Source of the DNA: CAVPDG01 sp963702535
Lineage (GTDB): Bacteria; Chloroflexota; Anaerolineae; Anaerolineales; UBA4823
NCBI GenBank assembly: GCA_963702535.1
Contig: CAVPDG010000004.1
Location: 186,001-250,000 of the forward strand
Direction of reading: 5' to 3'
DNA length: 64,000 nt
Below, piece after piece: positions 28,663 through 38,185 of this stretch (its first letter is position 1; every line of letters begins with the position of its first letter). Below the pieces are notes generated by a model. It saw only the letters and a program-made list of their open reading frames with translations, made no database searches and was not told the origin of the DNA. A program made the translations under genes and the position numbers.

Positions 28663-29918
28663 CTACATTACATCGCCAGGGATTTCTGATCCCTGCTTTT
28701 TTGATAAGTACCAGTTGGCTGCCAGTAAGCCTGTGACTGCCAGTACTGCCATCCCGACCAGCAAGGTGGGGGCAACCCTGGCGATTCCATCCAGCTGGGT
28801 ATAGATGCCCGTGTTTCCCAGGCGTGGCAGGCTGGTGACAACAATGGTCAGGGTCAGCGCGTTCCATAACCCGTGATAGAACACGTTGAAAAGGTAAACC
28901 CCGCCGAGGCGTATGTAGCGATTTTGCCTCCAGGCAAGCGCCAGCGCCCAACCGGAAAGACCGGTTGTTAAGATATGGATGCCGGCAGTTCCTATCCGGG
29001 CGACTGCCAGGCTTGCCCACGCTTCTCCGCTGCTTGCCAGCCCCAGGCTCTCGATCAGTGCGTAGCCCGCACCGCACAGGATGCCGGCTACAAAACCGTC
29101 TGCCGGCTTGATGGCTTTTCCTACCAGGAACCACACGCCAACCGGTTTCAGCAGCTCCTCGATCAAGGGCACGATCACCGCCGCAAATATGCCAACGCCG
29201 AAAATCAGGACGGGTTTGTTCAAATACGGCAGGAGGAGCTGTTGCACCTGTTCTGGCGATAGGCTCCCATTTTGCAGTCTTTCCATCTGCGCTGCCAGGC
29301 TGGTCATCAGCTCCTGGTTGGAAGCCAACCAAAATACCCCGACCGCCAGGATAGCCAACAGCACCATAAATTCCGCGGCGAAGATCAGCGCCGGTCCTAA
29401 GAACGAGCCCGCCGCGAAGATCCCCGATACACGCTGGGGGGAGCCAAGTGCAAGCCCGTGGATAGCCAGGTAGGTGATGAAAAAATCGGCAGGCTGATTG
29501 CCAGGAGATGGAATGGCGGGAGCAGCAGCCAGGCAAAATCTAGCTGGCTGGCGATCCAGTTCCCGGCAAATAACGCCAGGGGAACGATTACAAGGATGAT
29601 GGCAGGGATGAAGAGCCCGCGCACGGAAATGGAGCGAGCGCTCCCGCGCCCCATCAAGCGTCTCAAGGCATACCCTGCCGATGGCAACAGTAAAACACCC
29701 ACCAGGAACAATCCGGCAGACATGAGAAAGAATGGCAATGAGTCGACGGCTGCAGACGCAGGGCTGAAGCGTTGCAACAATCCTACTGCGGCCATCGATA
29801 TGGCTAATGTCCACAGGACCAGGATCGCAACCAGGCTGAGCCCAAGTTGCCAGATCGATGGCGTATGCAGCCCGGGACTTCGCCGGGTCCTGGTCTTCTG
29901 CTGTGCGCGCGGGATCAA
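28663..29918 (-). CDS. PrsW-family intramembrane metalloprotease (one frameshift)
   Basis: About 418 aa after repair of a break near 29490. The first part (29918 to about 29490) holds four membrane helices. The second part holds the PrsW motifs in order: PLIEELLKPVG (EExxK), GAGYALIESLG, HILTTGLSGW and FNVFYHGLWN (HxxxN). PrsW proteases cleave anti-sigma factors or other membrane proteins. The only open frame upstream starts with TTG at 29918; an ATG at 29925 is in the other frame, so the true start is uncertain. Confidence 0.78.
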
Positions 29919-29949
29919 GGATCATGTTCTTATCGCTAGTTATTCTTCA

Positions 29950-29991
29950 CCAGGGGATGTGAGCCTCCAAGCAGGCTGCTCCATCCCCTGG
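29950..29991. terminator. Nested hairpin between PrsW and PPIase genes
   Basis: CCAGGGGATG (29950-29959) pairs with CATCCCCTGG (29982-29991), and inside it AGCCT (29962-29966) pairs with AGGCT (29973-29977). It lies just after the stop of the minus-strand isomerase gene. There is no T tract on that strand, so it may be a processing or stability hairpin. Confidence 0.5.
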
Positions 29992-30003
29992 CTGATGTTT
30001 GGC

Positions 30004-31292
30004 TTATTTTTCCTCGATGGTTACCGAGAGGATCTGATCTCCCGGTGGCAGGTCAAGATTGTTTGCCGGATCGCGCGGGCTCAAGTTGGTGGCTATGTCC
30101 ATGCCGGAGACGACCTGACCGAAGATGGTGTAGCCGCCATCCAGCTGCGCTACAGGCGCGAAGGTAATGAAAAACTGGCTGCCGTTCGAGTCCTTCCCTG
30201 AATTTGCCATGCCGACCATTCCGGGCTTGTCATACTTCAGGTCGGAAGTTTCATTGACGAAGGCGTATCCCGGTCATGCCAAAACCGGTTCCGCTGGGGT
30301 CGCCGCTCTGCGCCACAAATCCCGGCAGCACGCGGTGGAATGTTACCCCATCGTACCAGCCGTTGCGCGCCAGGAACACGAAGTTGTTGACCGCAATCGG
30401 GGCTTTGTCCGGGAAGAGCTCGATGACGATATCGCCCTTTTCAGTTTTCAGCGTGGCGATATACTGTTTTGTCGGGTCGATGCTCATCGGCGGGCACTCG
30501 CTGAATTGTTTCTCCTCCAGCAGGTCGAGGGCGATGATGGCAGACACGTTGCCGGCGCTCATCGGCACATTATCGGGGAAGATATCCCCGTTGACCAGTA
30601 AGAAGGGCGTGCCCGGCAGGCCGGTTTTCACACCATCGTCCCAGGCAGCCTGGGCGAGAGCTTTGTTGGCATCGCTTTGCAGGTCGCTTCAAAGCGCCCG
30701 GCATCCAGTTGCAGCTCCTGGGCACTCTCTCCCAGCCATTTTTGAAATCATCAACGCTCAAGCTCGACCAATCCGCCTGGCGCTCGAAGAGCAGGTCATG
30801 CATCTCCCAGAATTTGCCCTGGGCTCCGGCGGCTTCAGCCGCCTGGGTCGCCAGCGCAGCTTTGTCATGGATCGAGATCAACGGGAAATGGCGGTAGATC
30901 ACACGTACATCCTGCGGGTATTGTTCTTGTATGCGCGCCAGCACGGGCGCGAGTCCGGCGCAGCCGGGTCACTGGAAGTCGCTGTATTCGATCAGCGTGA
31001 TCGCCGCATCCTTGGGACCGGTGCTCCAATCCTTGTCTGTCACCGGTGGGAAAGTGGATTGCTCGGTCGGACCGGGTGTGTTCTTCGGGCTGATCACGGT
31101 GCAACCCGCCGCCACATCCGCTATTGTGGCTGCTCCGCCCGCTGTTGTCGCGGTAGCCTCACTCTTCGGGGCGGCAGTCGCCGGCTGGGTGGCGGTCGGC
31201 GCGGTTATTGTTGGGCTTGCCTGGGATCCCCCGCTGCATGCCGCCAGGAACAGGGTAAACACCAGGAGCAGGAGTAGGATGTGTTTTGTCAT
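30004..31292 (-). CDS. Lipoprotein with DsbA-like thioredoxin and cyclophilin domains; in-frame TGA at active site (frameshifted)
   Basis: Residues 1-19 are a lipoprotein signal ending LAACSGG. A Thr/Ala linker leads to a DsbA-like domain (ITLIEYSDFQ-TGA-PGC, then VIYRHFPLI and AAEAAGAQGKFWEMHDLLFE). A cyclophilin-type isomerase follows (TFHRVLPGFVAQSGDP, SNGSQFFITFAP). The TGA at 30971-30969 is in frame exactly where the first Cys of CxxC is expected; selenocysteine or a base error would both explain it. Separate single-base frame breaks lie near 30750, 30692 and 30268. Total about 430 aa. An extracytoplasmic folding factor that combines disulfide exchange and prolyl isomerisation is the likely role. 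Confidence 0.8.
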
Positions 31293-31362
31293 GCATTCTC
31301 CAGGTTGATTAAAAATAGAACTTCGTTATTCCCACAAAAGCTAATTGTACCAGTCTGCCCGG

Positions 31363-32659
31363 CTATTCCGCTGAGCCGGTTTGTCCCGCTGCTTGCGAAA
31401 CTGTGCGTTGCAGCTGGTCGAAAGACGACATCCAGGCGATCTTCTTGATGAAATCTGCCAGGCTGGGGCTGCTTGCCCGCAGCGAGCGGACCGCCTCTCC
31501 CACCGGGTCAGCCCCCGCCGCGCCGCCGGGCTGGTCGGCATAGGCGCCGTAGAAGGCAAAATAAGCCTGGTTGAGTTTGCGGATATGGTAGCCGTTATTC
31601 CAGAAAAACTGGCGGCGATCCTCCATGAACCTCTCGGCGTCTTCAACCAGCCCGTACCCCAGGAGCTGGTCGACCATCGTCCGTGTTTCATGCATTTCCT
31701 TGCGGAAGTCGAATACCGGCGGCTGTGGGGTGGTCTGGGGCTCTTCCGTCGTCTCCTGCGTTTCCTGCGGCGGCGGAGGTAAGAGCTCCGGGTAGTAACG
31801 CTCGATCACTGCCCGCCCGATCTCTTTCCCCGCGATCGAAGCCGTGGTCTCATTCATCGTGCGAAGCTCCGGGCTGTTCAGGTAGCTCACCCCCAGCGGG
31901 CGTAAGGAAAGGTAGTTATGGATCCACTCGTGGGCGATCACCTCGCTCAGCCAGTTCAGGTCTGAGGTCTGCATCACCATGGTGGGGTACACTCCGATCC
32001 CTCCCACGCCTACCACCAGCGAGGAGACATCCAGGCTTTTATCCACCTGGTCTTCCAGCGTCGCTTCCTGGTCGAGGGTCAGGTCGGGCAGCAGTGAGAT
32101 GTTCTGGTCCTGGCGGATGGCGTTGCGCGGCGAGACGATCAGCGCCAGGGGCAGCGGGCTGCTGTGATACATCACGGGTGGGACGGGCTGTCCAGCCAGG
32201 GAAAGTCCCATCTCAGCCACGATCTCGGAGATTTGCTGTTGCAAGACCGTCTCCGCCAGCGGCGCAAGCTCAGCCCGGCGCGCATACAGCTCGTCCAGCT
32301 CCTGGCGCAGCGTTGCAGATGCGCTCTTCGGGTCGGCGACATTCGGGTCTGCGTAAATGTTGTTGAGCTCGCCCTCGCCTTGCTGGATCTGCTGCACCAG
32401 CTTGAGGTATTCAAGCGCAGCTTGCCGGCGTTGTTCCTCTGGCAAATAGCGGGCAACCCCCAGCGCCTGCTGCGTCAGCTTGATCCCCAGCGCATCCAGT
32501 ATCCATTGGATGTAATCGAACTCGATATTGCGCGTGTAGGCGCGCACGCGCTCAGACTGGTTGCTCAGTCCCACGCTGCTGCCGCCCAGCAGAGGTATGG
32601 CGATCAGCAGCGCAACGGCAAGGGTGATCAGGCGGCGAACGTGACATTCGAGAAATCAT
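31363..32659 (-). CDS. Membrane-anchored HExxH metalloprotease-like protein (one frameshift near start)
   Basis: About 432 aa. Zinc motif HEWIHNYL (near residue 240) with a downstream NETTASIAGKEIG Glu suggests a gluzincin-like metallopeptidase, though no named family is recognised. The long open frame begins at a GTG (32574), but in-frame codons upstream encode RRLITLAVALLIAIPLLGG, a signal or anchor. An ATG at 32659 connects to it if one base is removed near 32645. A coiled-coil-like stretch lies at about residues 65-140, and a Pro/Gln/Thr linker (PPPPQETQETTEEPQ) after the zinc site. Divergent from the epimerase gene. Confidence 0.65.
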
Positions 32660-32719
32660 AATGCCTGCCGGCAGGGGAGTAGATTAGGGTTTGTTTAGAA
32701 CAAGCCATTCTTAAACTCA

Positions 32720-32728
32720 TGCTATAAT
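32720..32728 (+). promoter_or_regulatory. Extended -10 promoter of the epimerase gene
   Basis: TGC-TATAAT, an extended -10 element with a perfect TATAAT hexamer, ends 10 bases before the ATG at 32739. No -35 box is convincing. The transcript would be leaderless or have only a few leader bases. Confidence 0.6.
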
Positions 32729-32738
32729 CCACCTCGCT

Positions 32739-33692
32739 ATGAATTTTCTGATCACCGGCGCCGCCGGTTTCCTCGGCTCGGCTTTGGCAAACCACCTGGC
32801 GCGTGAAGGTCACCAGGTGCGCGGGATTGACGACCTCTCCGCTGGCGACTTGCAGGCGCTTTCCCCGGATGTCCTCTTCACCCGCGGCGACGTGAACGAC
32901 CGTCCCAAGCTGTGGACGCTCCTGCAGGATGTGGATTGCGTCTACCACCTGGCAGCCCGCGTTTCCGTGCCCGAATCGGTGCTTTACCCGCGGGAATATA
33001 ACGCCGTCAATGTCGGCGGCACAGTCAGCCTGATGGAGGCGATGCGCGATGTAGGCGTCCACCGCGTGGTGTACATCTCCTCCGGCGCCGTTTATGGCGA
33101 CCAGGGCGAGCAGCCGCTCAAGGAGACGCACGCGCCGAATCCCGGTTCTCCCTACGCCGTATCCAAGCTGGCGGGAGAGTTCTACGTGAGCACTATCGGC
33201 GACTTGTGGGGTATCGAAACCGTCAGCCTGCGCGTTTTCAATGCCTATGGTCCCGGTCAGCACCTGCCGGCTTCGCACCCGCCTGTCATCCCGTATTTCT
33301 TGCGCCAGGCGGTGCGCGATGGCAGCATGGTCGTACACGGCTCGGGCATACAGACCCGCGATTATGTCTTTGTCGATGATGTCGTGCGTTGTATGGTCGC
33401 TGCGGCTACCGCGCCGGGTCTGGATAACGCCGTCGTCAATGTGGGCAGCGGCACGGAGACGAGTGTGAAAGAGCTGGTGCGCCTGGTGGTCGAGATGACC
33501 GGCAGCAAGGCGGAAGTGATCTATAATCCGCGCAATGCGCCCGGCGTCTCGCGCATGCGCGCCGATCTCACCCTGGTCTATGATAAGCTCGGCTACCAGC
33601 CGCGCATCTCCCTTACGGAGGGCTTGCGCCTTACCCTGGACCGCGATCTGCGCTTCCGCCGTGAGGTTCCTACCCGCCCGGTTGTCCGGTGA
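32739..33692 (+). CDS. NAD-dependent epimerase/dehydratase (UDP-glucose 4-epimerase-like)
   Basis: 317 aa. Rossmann motif TGAAGFLGSALANHL at the N terminus, HLAARVSVPES, the catalytic Ser/Tyr/Lys as SSGAVYG and YAVSKLAGE, and FNAYGPGQ, as in extended SDRs acting on nucleotide sugars. Probable role in making an activated sugar for glycans or lipids. It heads a co-oriented run with mpg and fabI, although these are functionally unrelated. Confidence 0.88.
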   Translation: MNFLITGAAGFLGSALANHLAREGHQVRGIDDLSAGDLQALSPDVLFTRGDVNDRPKLWTLLQDVDCVYHLAARVSVPESVLYPREYNAVNVGGTVSLMEAMRDVGVHRVVYISSGAVYGDQGEQPLKETHAPNPGSPYAVSKLAGEFYVSTIGDLWGIETVSLRVFNAYGPGQHLPASHPPVIPYFLRQAVRDGSMVVHGSGIQTRDYVFVDDVVRCMVAAATAPGLDNAVVNVGSGTETSVKELVRLVVEMTGSKAEVIYNPRNAPGVSRMRADLTLVYDKLGYQPRISLTEGLRLTLDRDLRFRREVPTRPVVR

Positions 33693-33714
33693 GGGGCGCC
33701 GGTAGGGTTGGGCT

Positions 33715-34320
33715 ATGTCTTCATCTGAGCACCTGCCGCGTGAGTTCTTTGCCCGTGATACGCTGCTCGTGGCGCGTGAGCTCCTGGGCGCCAGCCTCGT
33801 GCGTATCCAGGATGGGCAGCGCCTGGGCGGCATGATCGTCGAGACCGAGGCTTACGATGGCGAGGCAGACCTGGGCTGCCATGCTCGCGCCGGTCGCACC
33901 CCGCGCACGCAGGTGATGTATGGTCCCCCCGGGCACGCGTACGTTTACTTTACTTATGGGATGCACTGGCTGCTGAACTTCGTCACCCGGGCGGAGGGTT
34001 ACCCGGCTGCGGTCTTGATCCGGGCGATCCTGCCCCAGGAGGGCAGGGAGGTGATCGCCGCCCGGCGCAGCCCTCAGCCTGCCCACCTCTGGACGGATGG
34101 TCCTGCCAAGCTGTGCCAGGCGCTCGGCATCACCGGTAGCCAGAACGGTAGCGATCTGTGCAGCCCTGCCTCGCAGCTCTTCGTCGAGCAGGGTTTGCCC
34201 ATCCCCGGCGACCAGGTCTTCGCCTCTCCCCGGGTGGGTCTGCAAAACGTCCCGGAGCCCTGGCGGAGCATCCCCTGGCGCTTCCGGGTGGTGGAAAGCG
34301 CCCTGCTGGCAGGGCGGTGA
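33715..34320 (+). CDS. 3-methyladenine DNA glycosylase (Mpg/AAG family)
   Basis: 201 aa. Family motifs: REFFARDTLLVARELLGA at the N terminus, VETEAYDGEADLGCHARAG with the catalytic Glu, and YVYFTYGMHWLLNFV. It removes alkylated purines and hypoxanthine from DNA. The start follows the epimerase stop by 22 bases; TATG at 33714 with modest upstream GGTAGGG. Confidence 0.92.
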   Translation: MSSSEHLPREFFARDTLLVARELLGASLVRIQDGQRLGGMIVETEAYDGEADLGCHARAGRTPRTQVMYGPPGHAYVYFTYGMHWLLNFVTRAEGYPAAVLIRAILPQEGREVIAARRSPQPAHLWTDGPAKLCQALGITGSQNGSDLCSPASQLFVEQGLPIPGDQVFASPRVGLQNVPEPWRSIPWRFRVVESALLAGR

Positions 34321-34421
34321 GCTGATCTTTAGCGGTAGAGGCCCCCGGTTATCCTGGCGGATTACTGCCCGGTGCGCCCCGCCTCGCAATTAGGGGTATC
34401 AACCAGCTTGAGGAGGTAGCG

Positions 34422-35222
34422 ATGGGATTATTGGATGGCAAGACCGCTTTGATATTTGGCTTGGCAAACGAGCGCTCGATCGCCTGGGGCATCACCAAGG
34501 CATTTCACCAGCAGGGCGCCACGCTCGGCATCAGTTACGCCGGTGAGGTCCTCGAGCGGCGCGTCCGCCCCCTGGCAGAAGAGGTGGGCTGTACGTTTGT
34601 CGAGCAGTGCGACGTTGCTGACGACGCCCAGATTGAGCAGGTCCGCCAGCGCGCCGCACAGGCATTCGGGCAGATCGATATCCTGGTGCATGCCATCGGC
34701 TTCGCCAACCGGGATGAGCTCAATGGACCCTATTACAACACCAGCCGGGCTGGCTTTCACCTGGCGATGGATATCAGCGTCTACTCCTTCACCGCCCTGG
34801 CGCGCGCCTTCCAGCCCATCCTGCGCCCCGGCGGCTCGCTGCTCACCCTCACCTATTACGGCTCGGAGAAGGTCTCCCCGCATTACAATGTCATGGGGGT
34901 CGCCAAGGCAGCCCTGGAAGCCTCGGTGCGCTACCTGGCGTACGATTTCGGCAGGCAGGGCGTGCGCGTCAACGCCATCTCCGCCGGACCCATCCGCACC
35001 CTCGCCGCCGCGGGCGTCTCCGGCTTCAAAGTCATGTACCGCCATTTCGCTGAGCTGGCGCCTCTCCACGAGAATGTCTCCATCGAGGATGTCGGCGGTG
35101 CCGCCGTCTTCCTCTGCTCAGACCTGGCGCCCAAGACCACCGGGCAGGTGCTCTTCGTCGATTCTGGCTACAACATCATGGGCGTCCCCGAGCCGGTCGA
35201 CTCGCCTGCTGCCGCGGCATGA
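34422..35222 (+). CDS. fabI: Enoyl-[acyl-carrier-protein] reductase (NADH), FabI
   Basis: 266 aa. GLANERSIAWGI replaces the usual Rossmann glycine loop, as in all FabI. The active-site Tyr and Lys are in YYGSEKVSPHYNVMGVAKAA (Tyr-x6-Lys), and SAGPIRTLAAAGVSGF follows. It catalyses the last reduction of fatty-acid elongation. AGGAGG is 9 bases before the ATG. The Ala-rich tail (PVDSPAAAA) is slightly longer than usual. Confidence 0.95.
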   Translation: MGLLDGKTALIFGLANERSIAWGITKAFHQQGATLGISYAGEVLERRVRPLAEEVGCTFVEQCDVADDAQIEQVRQRAAQAFGQIDILVHAIGFANRDELNGPYYNTSRAGFHLAMDISVYSFTALARAFQPILRPGGSLLTLTYYGSEKVSPHYNVMGVAKAALEASVRYLAYDFGRQGVRVNAISAGPIRTLAAAGVSGFKVMYRHFAELAPLHENVSIEDVGGAAVFLCSDLAPKTTGQVLFVDSGYNIMGVPEPVDSPAAAA

Positions 35223-35248
35223 TCCTCCGCCCGTGGTGAGAGTGTCGC

Positions 35249-35708
35249 ATGTTCAAGAAGCGCAATGAGACCGTTTCCACCAGCGTGCAGCCTGCTCAGT
35301 CTGAGCGGGTCACTTCCGTCTTGGGCAGCGGCGTTGTCTGGAAGGGCAACCTCGAGCGGCACGGGCGGAGTACGCATCGAAGGCGCTTTTGAAGGCGATA
35401 TCGCCCTGCGTGGCTTGCTGGTCATCGGCGAGACGGGGCGGGTCACCTGCGAGCACGTGCGCGCCAACGTGGTGATCGTGGCAGGCGCCGTGCGCGGCGA
35501 TATTACCGCCGAGAAGGTCGAGATCCGCAGCACGGGCAGGGTGTGGGGTGATGTCGTCACCGCCGCCTTTGCTACCGAAGAAGGCGCTTTCCTCCGTGGC
35601 CAGATCCGCATGGAAGAGCAGGTCGATATTGGGCTTGTCACAGCCCCCTCGAAGAGCCGGCGGCGGAGAAATCCGCTCCCCCAGCCTGACATTCCTGTTA
35701 GCAGGTAG
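35249..35708 (+). CDS. Bactofilin-like cytoskeletal protein (one frameshift)
   Basis: About 153 aa after repair of a break near 35352. The N-terminal part (MFKKRNETVSTSVQ ... SVLGSGVVWKGNL) joins the second part (SSGTGGVRIEGAFEGDI), which starts the bactofilin beta-helix with its repeating G-x-x-x-G-x-I pattern. The C terminus is Arg/Pro rich. Bactofilins polymerise into membrane-associated filaments that place envelope enzymes. Follows fabI by 26 bases. Confidence 0.82.
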
Positions 35709-35820
35709 TCTGCTGCAGGGTTGGGTGAGAAATTGGGTCGTGATTGCGATAAACTACGGTATATTTGTGTGATGAGTTTTTGCTGTCTCTTGCTCGTGAG
35801 GAGACGGATGGAGGTGGAGC

Positions 35821-36519
35821 TTGACGCGCATCTTGCTGGTTGATGATGAGCCGCTCATAACCAACTCGCTTTCTTACAGTCTGCGGAAAGAGGGGTTCGA
35901 TGTAAAAGCCGTCGGCGATGGCGTCCTGGCGTTGCAGGAAGCCCAGGAATACCAGCCCGACCTGGTCGTCCTGGATGTCATGCTGCCCGGCATGAGCGGT
36001 CTGGAGGTCTGCCAGCGCCTGCGCGCCCGCAGCACCACCCCGGTCATCATGCTCACCGCTCGCGGCGAAGAGATCGACCGCGTCCTCGGGCTGGAAGTGG
36101 GCGCAGATGATTACCTTCCCAAGCCTTTCTCCTTCCGCGAGCTGCTGGCGCGTATCCGCTCCATCTTGCGCCGTGTGGAGCTGGACCGCCAGGCATCTCA
36201 GCTCCAGCCCGTGAATCTCGGGCGCCTCGGCCTCGATCCCGTGGCGCGCCGCGTCTACAAAGCCGACCGGGAGCTGCAGCTCTCCGCTCGTGAGTTCGAC
36301 CTGCTTTCCACCCTCATGCGCAGTGCGGGTCGCGCAATCAGCCGGGAAGAGCTGCTCGCCGAAGTGTGGGGCGAGGACTGGATCGGCGACCAGCGTACCC
36401 TGGATGTGCACGTGCGCTGGCTGCGCCTCAAGATCGAAGAAGATCCTGCAACCCCCCTCTACATCCAGACCGTGCGCGGTCACGGTTACCGCTTCGCCGG
36501 CCCCGAAGAGCTGGTTTAG
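35821..36519 (+). CDS. OmpR/PhoB-family response regulator
   Basis: 232 aa. Receiver domain with acidic pair VDDEP, phosphoacceptor Asp in VVLDVMLPG (about residue 53), Thr in MLTARGEE and Lys in YLPKPFSF. The winged-helix DNA-binding domain has ELQLSAREFDLL and LDVHVRWLRLKIEED. The start is TTG at 35821, placed after GGAGGTGGAGC; a stop in frame 22 bases upstream leaves no ATG. Forms a two-component system with the kinase that follows. Confidence 0.94.
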   Translation: MTRILLVDDEPLITNSLSYSLRKEGFDVKAVGDGVLALQEAQEYQPDLVVLDVMLPGMSGLEVCQRLRARSTTPVIMLTARGEEIDRVLGLEVGADDYLPKPFSFRELLARIRSILRRVELDRQASQLQPVNLGRLGLDPVARRVYKADRELQLSAREFDLLSTLMRSAGRAISREELLAEVWGEDWIGDQRTLDVHVRWLRLKIEEDPATPLYIQTVRGHGYRFAGPEELV

Positions 36520-36569
36520 CGGTCCTGCCTCTCCCGCCTCCAGGAGCCTGGTCAGAACCGGAGTAGCGC

Positions 36570-38030
36570 ATGCGATCCATCCTGCCGCGCACCATCCAGG
36601 CGCGCCTCATCCTTTCCCACCTGCTGGTCTCGTTGGTCAGCATCGTCATCATCTCAGTTTATGCCGGCGGCATGCTCTTTAACGCCTTCTATTCCCAGGT
36701 GCGCTACCAGTACCAGGACGTTGGTCTGGTGGCCCTGGATACGTTGAAGGATACCTTCATCGCCTACCGTTCTGGGTCTGCCAGCCAGGCGAACCTGGAT
36801 GAGACTCTGCAGCGCATTGCCCGCACGCATCCTGGCTTTCACTTTACCCTCTACCTGCCGGATGGCGCGCCTGTGGTCGATAGCTCCGGCGCCTTGCCCC
36901 CCGCAGCCGCTCAGCAGAGCGATCCGGAGGTCTGGCAAGCCCTGCAGAACGACCCGGGTCGGGCAGATCGCTCGGGTGAAGACGCTCAGGGCTCCCGCCG
37001 CCTGTACATCGCCATGCTCATCGAAGAGGGCGGCGAGGTCTACGGCGTCTTGCGCCTGGATGCACCCCTGGATGTCGCCGTCAGCGCTTCGCGCCGCTCG
37101 TTGTGGCTGCTGGTAGCTACCGCCCTGGTGGTCGCGCTGGGTATGGGCGGTGTGGGCTATTTCCTGGCGCGCAGCCTGGCGGAGCCTATCGAGCACATCA
37201 CCCAGGCCTCCGAGCGCCTCGCCCAGGGCGATCTGGGCGTGCGCGTTGACGCTTCTGAAACCCCGACAGAAACCTTCACCCTCGCCCAGGCATTTAATAT
37301 GATGGCGGATCGCATGCAGCTCCTGGTGAGCGAGCTGCGCAGCTTTGTCGCCAATGCCAGCCACGAGCTGCGCACGCCTCTCACCGCCATCAAGCTGCGC
37401 GTCGAAGCCCTGCGCAGCGGCGCCCTCGATGACCCTCCCGTGGCCGCCCGCTTCTTAGCTGAGATCGAGAGCGAGGTCGACCGGCTGAGCAAGATGGTCT
37501 CAGACCTGCTCGATCTCTCGCGCATCGAATCGGGTCTCGATACCAGCAAGCACCTGACGGTGGACGTGGGCGCCATCGTCAGCGAGGTGTACGAGACCTT
37601 CAGCGTGCGCGCCGACCGCGCCGGGGTGAAGCTATCGCTGCATCTGCAGCCCGGCTTGCCCGAGGTGCAGGGCAACGAAGACCAGCTTCGCCGCATGCTT
37701 TACAACCTGGTCGAGAACGCCATCAAGTACACCGGGCGCGGCGGCGAGGTGGAGCTGGGTCTGCAGCGTGGCGAGCAGGATGACAGCCTGCGCCTGAGCG
37801 TCAGGGATACCGGCTTTGGCATCGCCCCGGCGCAGCTTCCCCACGTTTTCGAGCGTTTCTACCGCGTCGAAGCCACGCGCCCGCGCTACAGCCCCTCGCA
37901 GGGCAGCGGGCTGGGGTTATCCATCGCCAAGTCGATTGCCGAAGCGCACGGCGGGAAGATCGGCGTCACCAGCCAGGTTGGAGCAGGCTCCACCTTCTGG
38001 GTCGAGCTGCCGGTTGTGAGCCCCCTGTGA
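36570..38030 (+). CDS. Sensor histidine kinase (HAMP, HisKA, HATPase)
   Basis: 486 aa. Membrane helices at about residues 13-35 and 170-192 enclose an extracytoplasmic sensor of about 135 residues. A HAMP domain follows (about 190-245), then the H box ASHELRTPLTAIKLRVEAL with the phosphorylated His. The ATPase part has NLVENAIKYT (N box), VRDTGFGIAP (G1) and GSGLGLSIAKSIAEAHGG (G2). Signal unknown. Encoded 50 bases after its response regulator; a strong terminator follows. Confidence 0.94.
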   Translation: MRSILPRTIQARLILSHLLVSLVSIVIISVYAGGMLFNAFYSQVRYQYQDVGLVALDTLKDTFIAYRSGSASQANLDETLQRIARTHPGFHFTLYLPDGAPVVDSSGALPPAAAQQSDPEVWQALQNDPGRADRSGEDAQGSRRLYIAMLIEEGGEVYGVLRLDAPLDVAVSASRRSLWLLVATALVVALGMGGVGYFLARSLAEPIEHITQASERLAQGDLGVRVDASETPTETFTLAQAFNMMADRMQLLVSELRSFVANASHELRTPLTAIKLRVEALRSGALDDPPVAARFLAEIESEVDRLSKMVSDLLDLSRIESGLDTSKHLTVDVGAIVSEVYETFSVRADRAGVKLSLHLQPGLPEVQGNEDQLRRMLYNLVENAIKYTGRGGEVELGLQRGEQDDSLRLSVRDTGFGIAPAQLPHVFERFYRVEATRPRYSPSQGSGLGLSIAKSIAEAHGGKIGVTSQVGAGSTFWVELPVVSPL

Positions 38031-38045
38031 GTTTTACCCTCACCC

Positions 38046-38092
38046 AAAAACAGGATTCAAAGCGGGCGCAACCTGCTTTGAATCCTGTTTTT
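38046..38092. terminator. Bidirectional rho-independent terminator
   Basis: An 18-base perfect stem (38046-38063 with 38075-38092: AAAAACAGGATTCAAAGC and its complement) around an 11-base loop, with A5 and T5 inside the stem ends. It closes the two-component operon and the convergent secreted-protein gene. Confidence 0.95.
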
Positions 38093-38185
38093 AGTTAAAC
38101 AGCAATCCGTAGCGGCGATCCTGGCTGCTCTATGCCAGGGGTGTTCGCCCGCCACGCAAAACGATTTTGTTTCAGATTGGAGATG

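Noticed and set aside
32628..33833. 401-codon minus-strand frame opposite the epimerase gene
   Set aside because: Antisense shadow rich in His/Arg/Ala; the epimerase has complete SDR motifs and a promoter.
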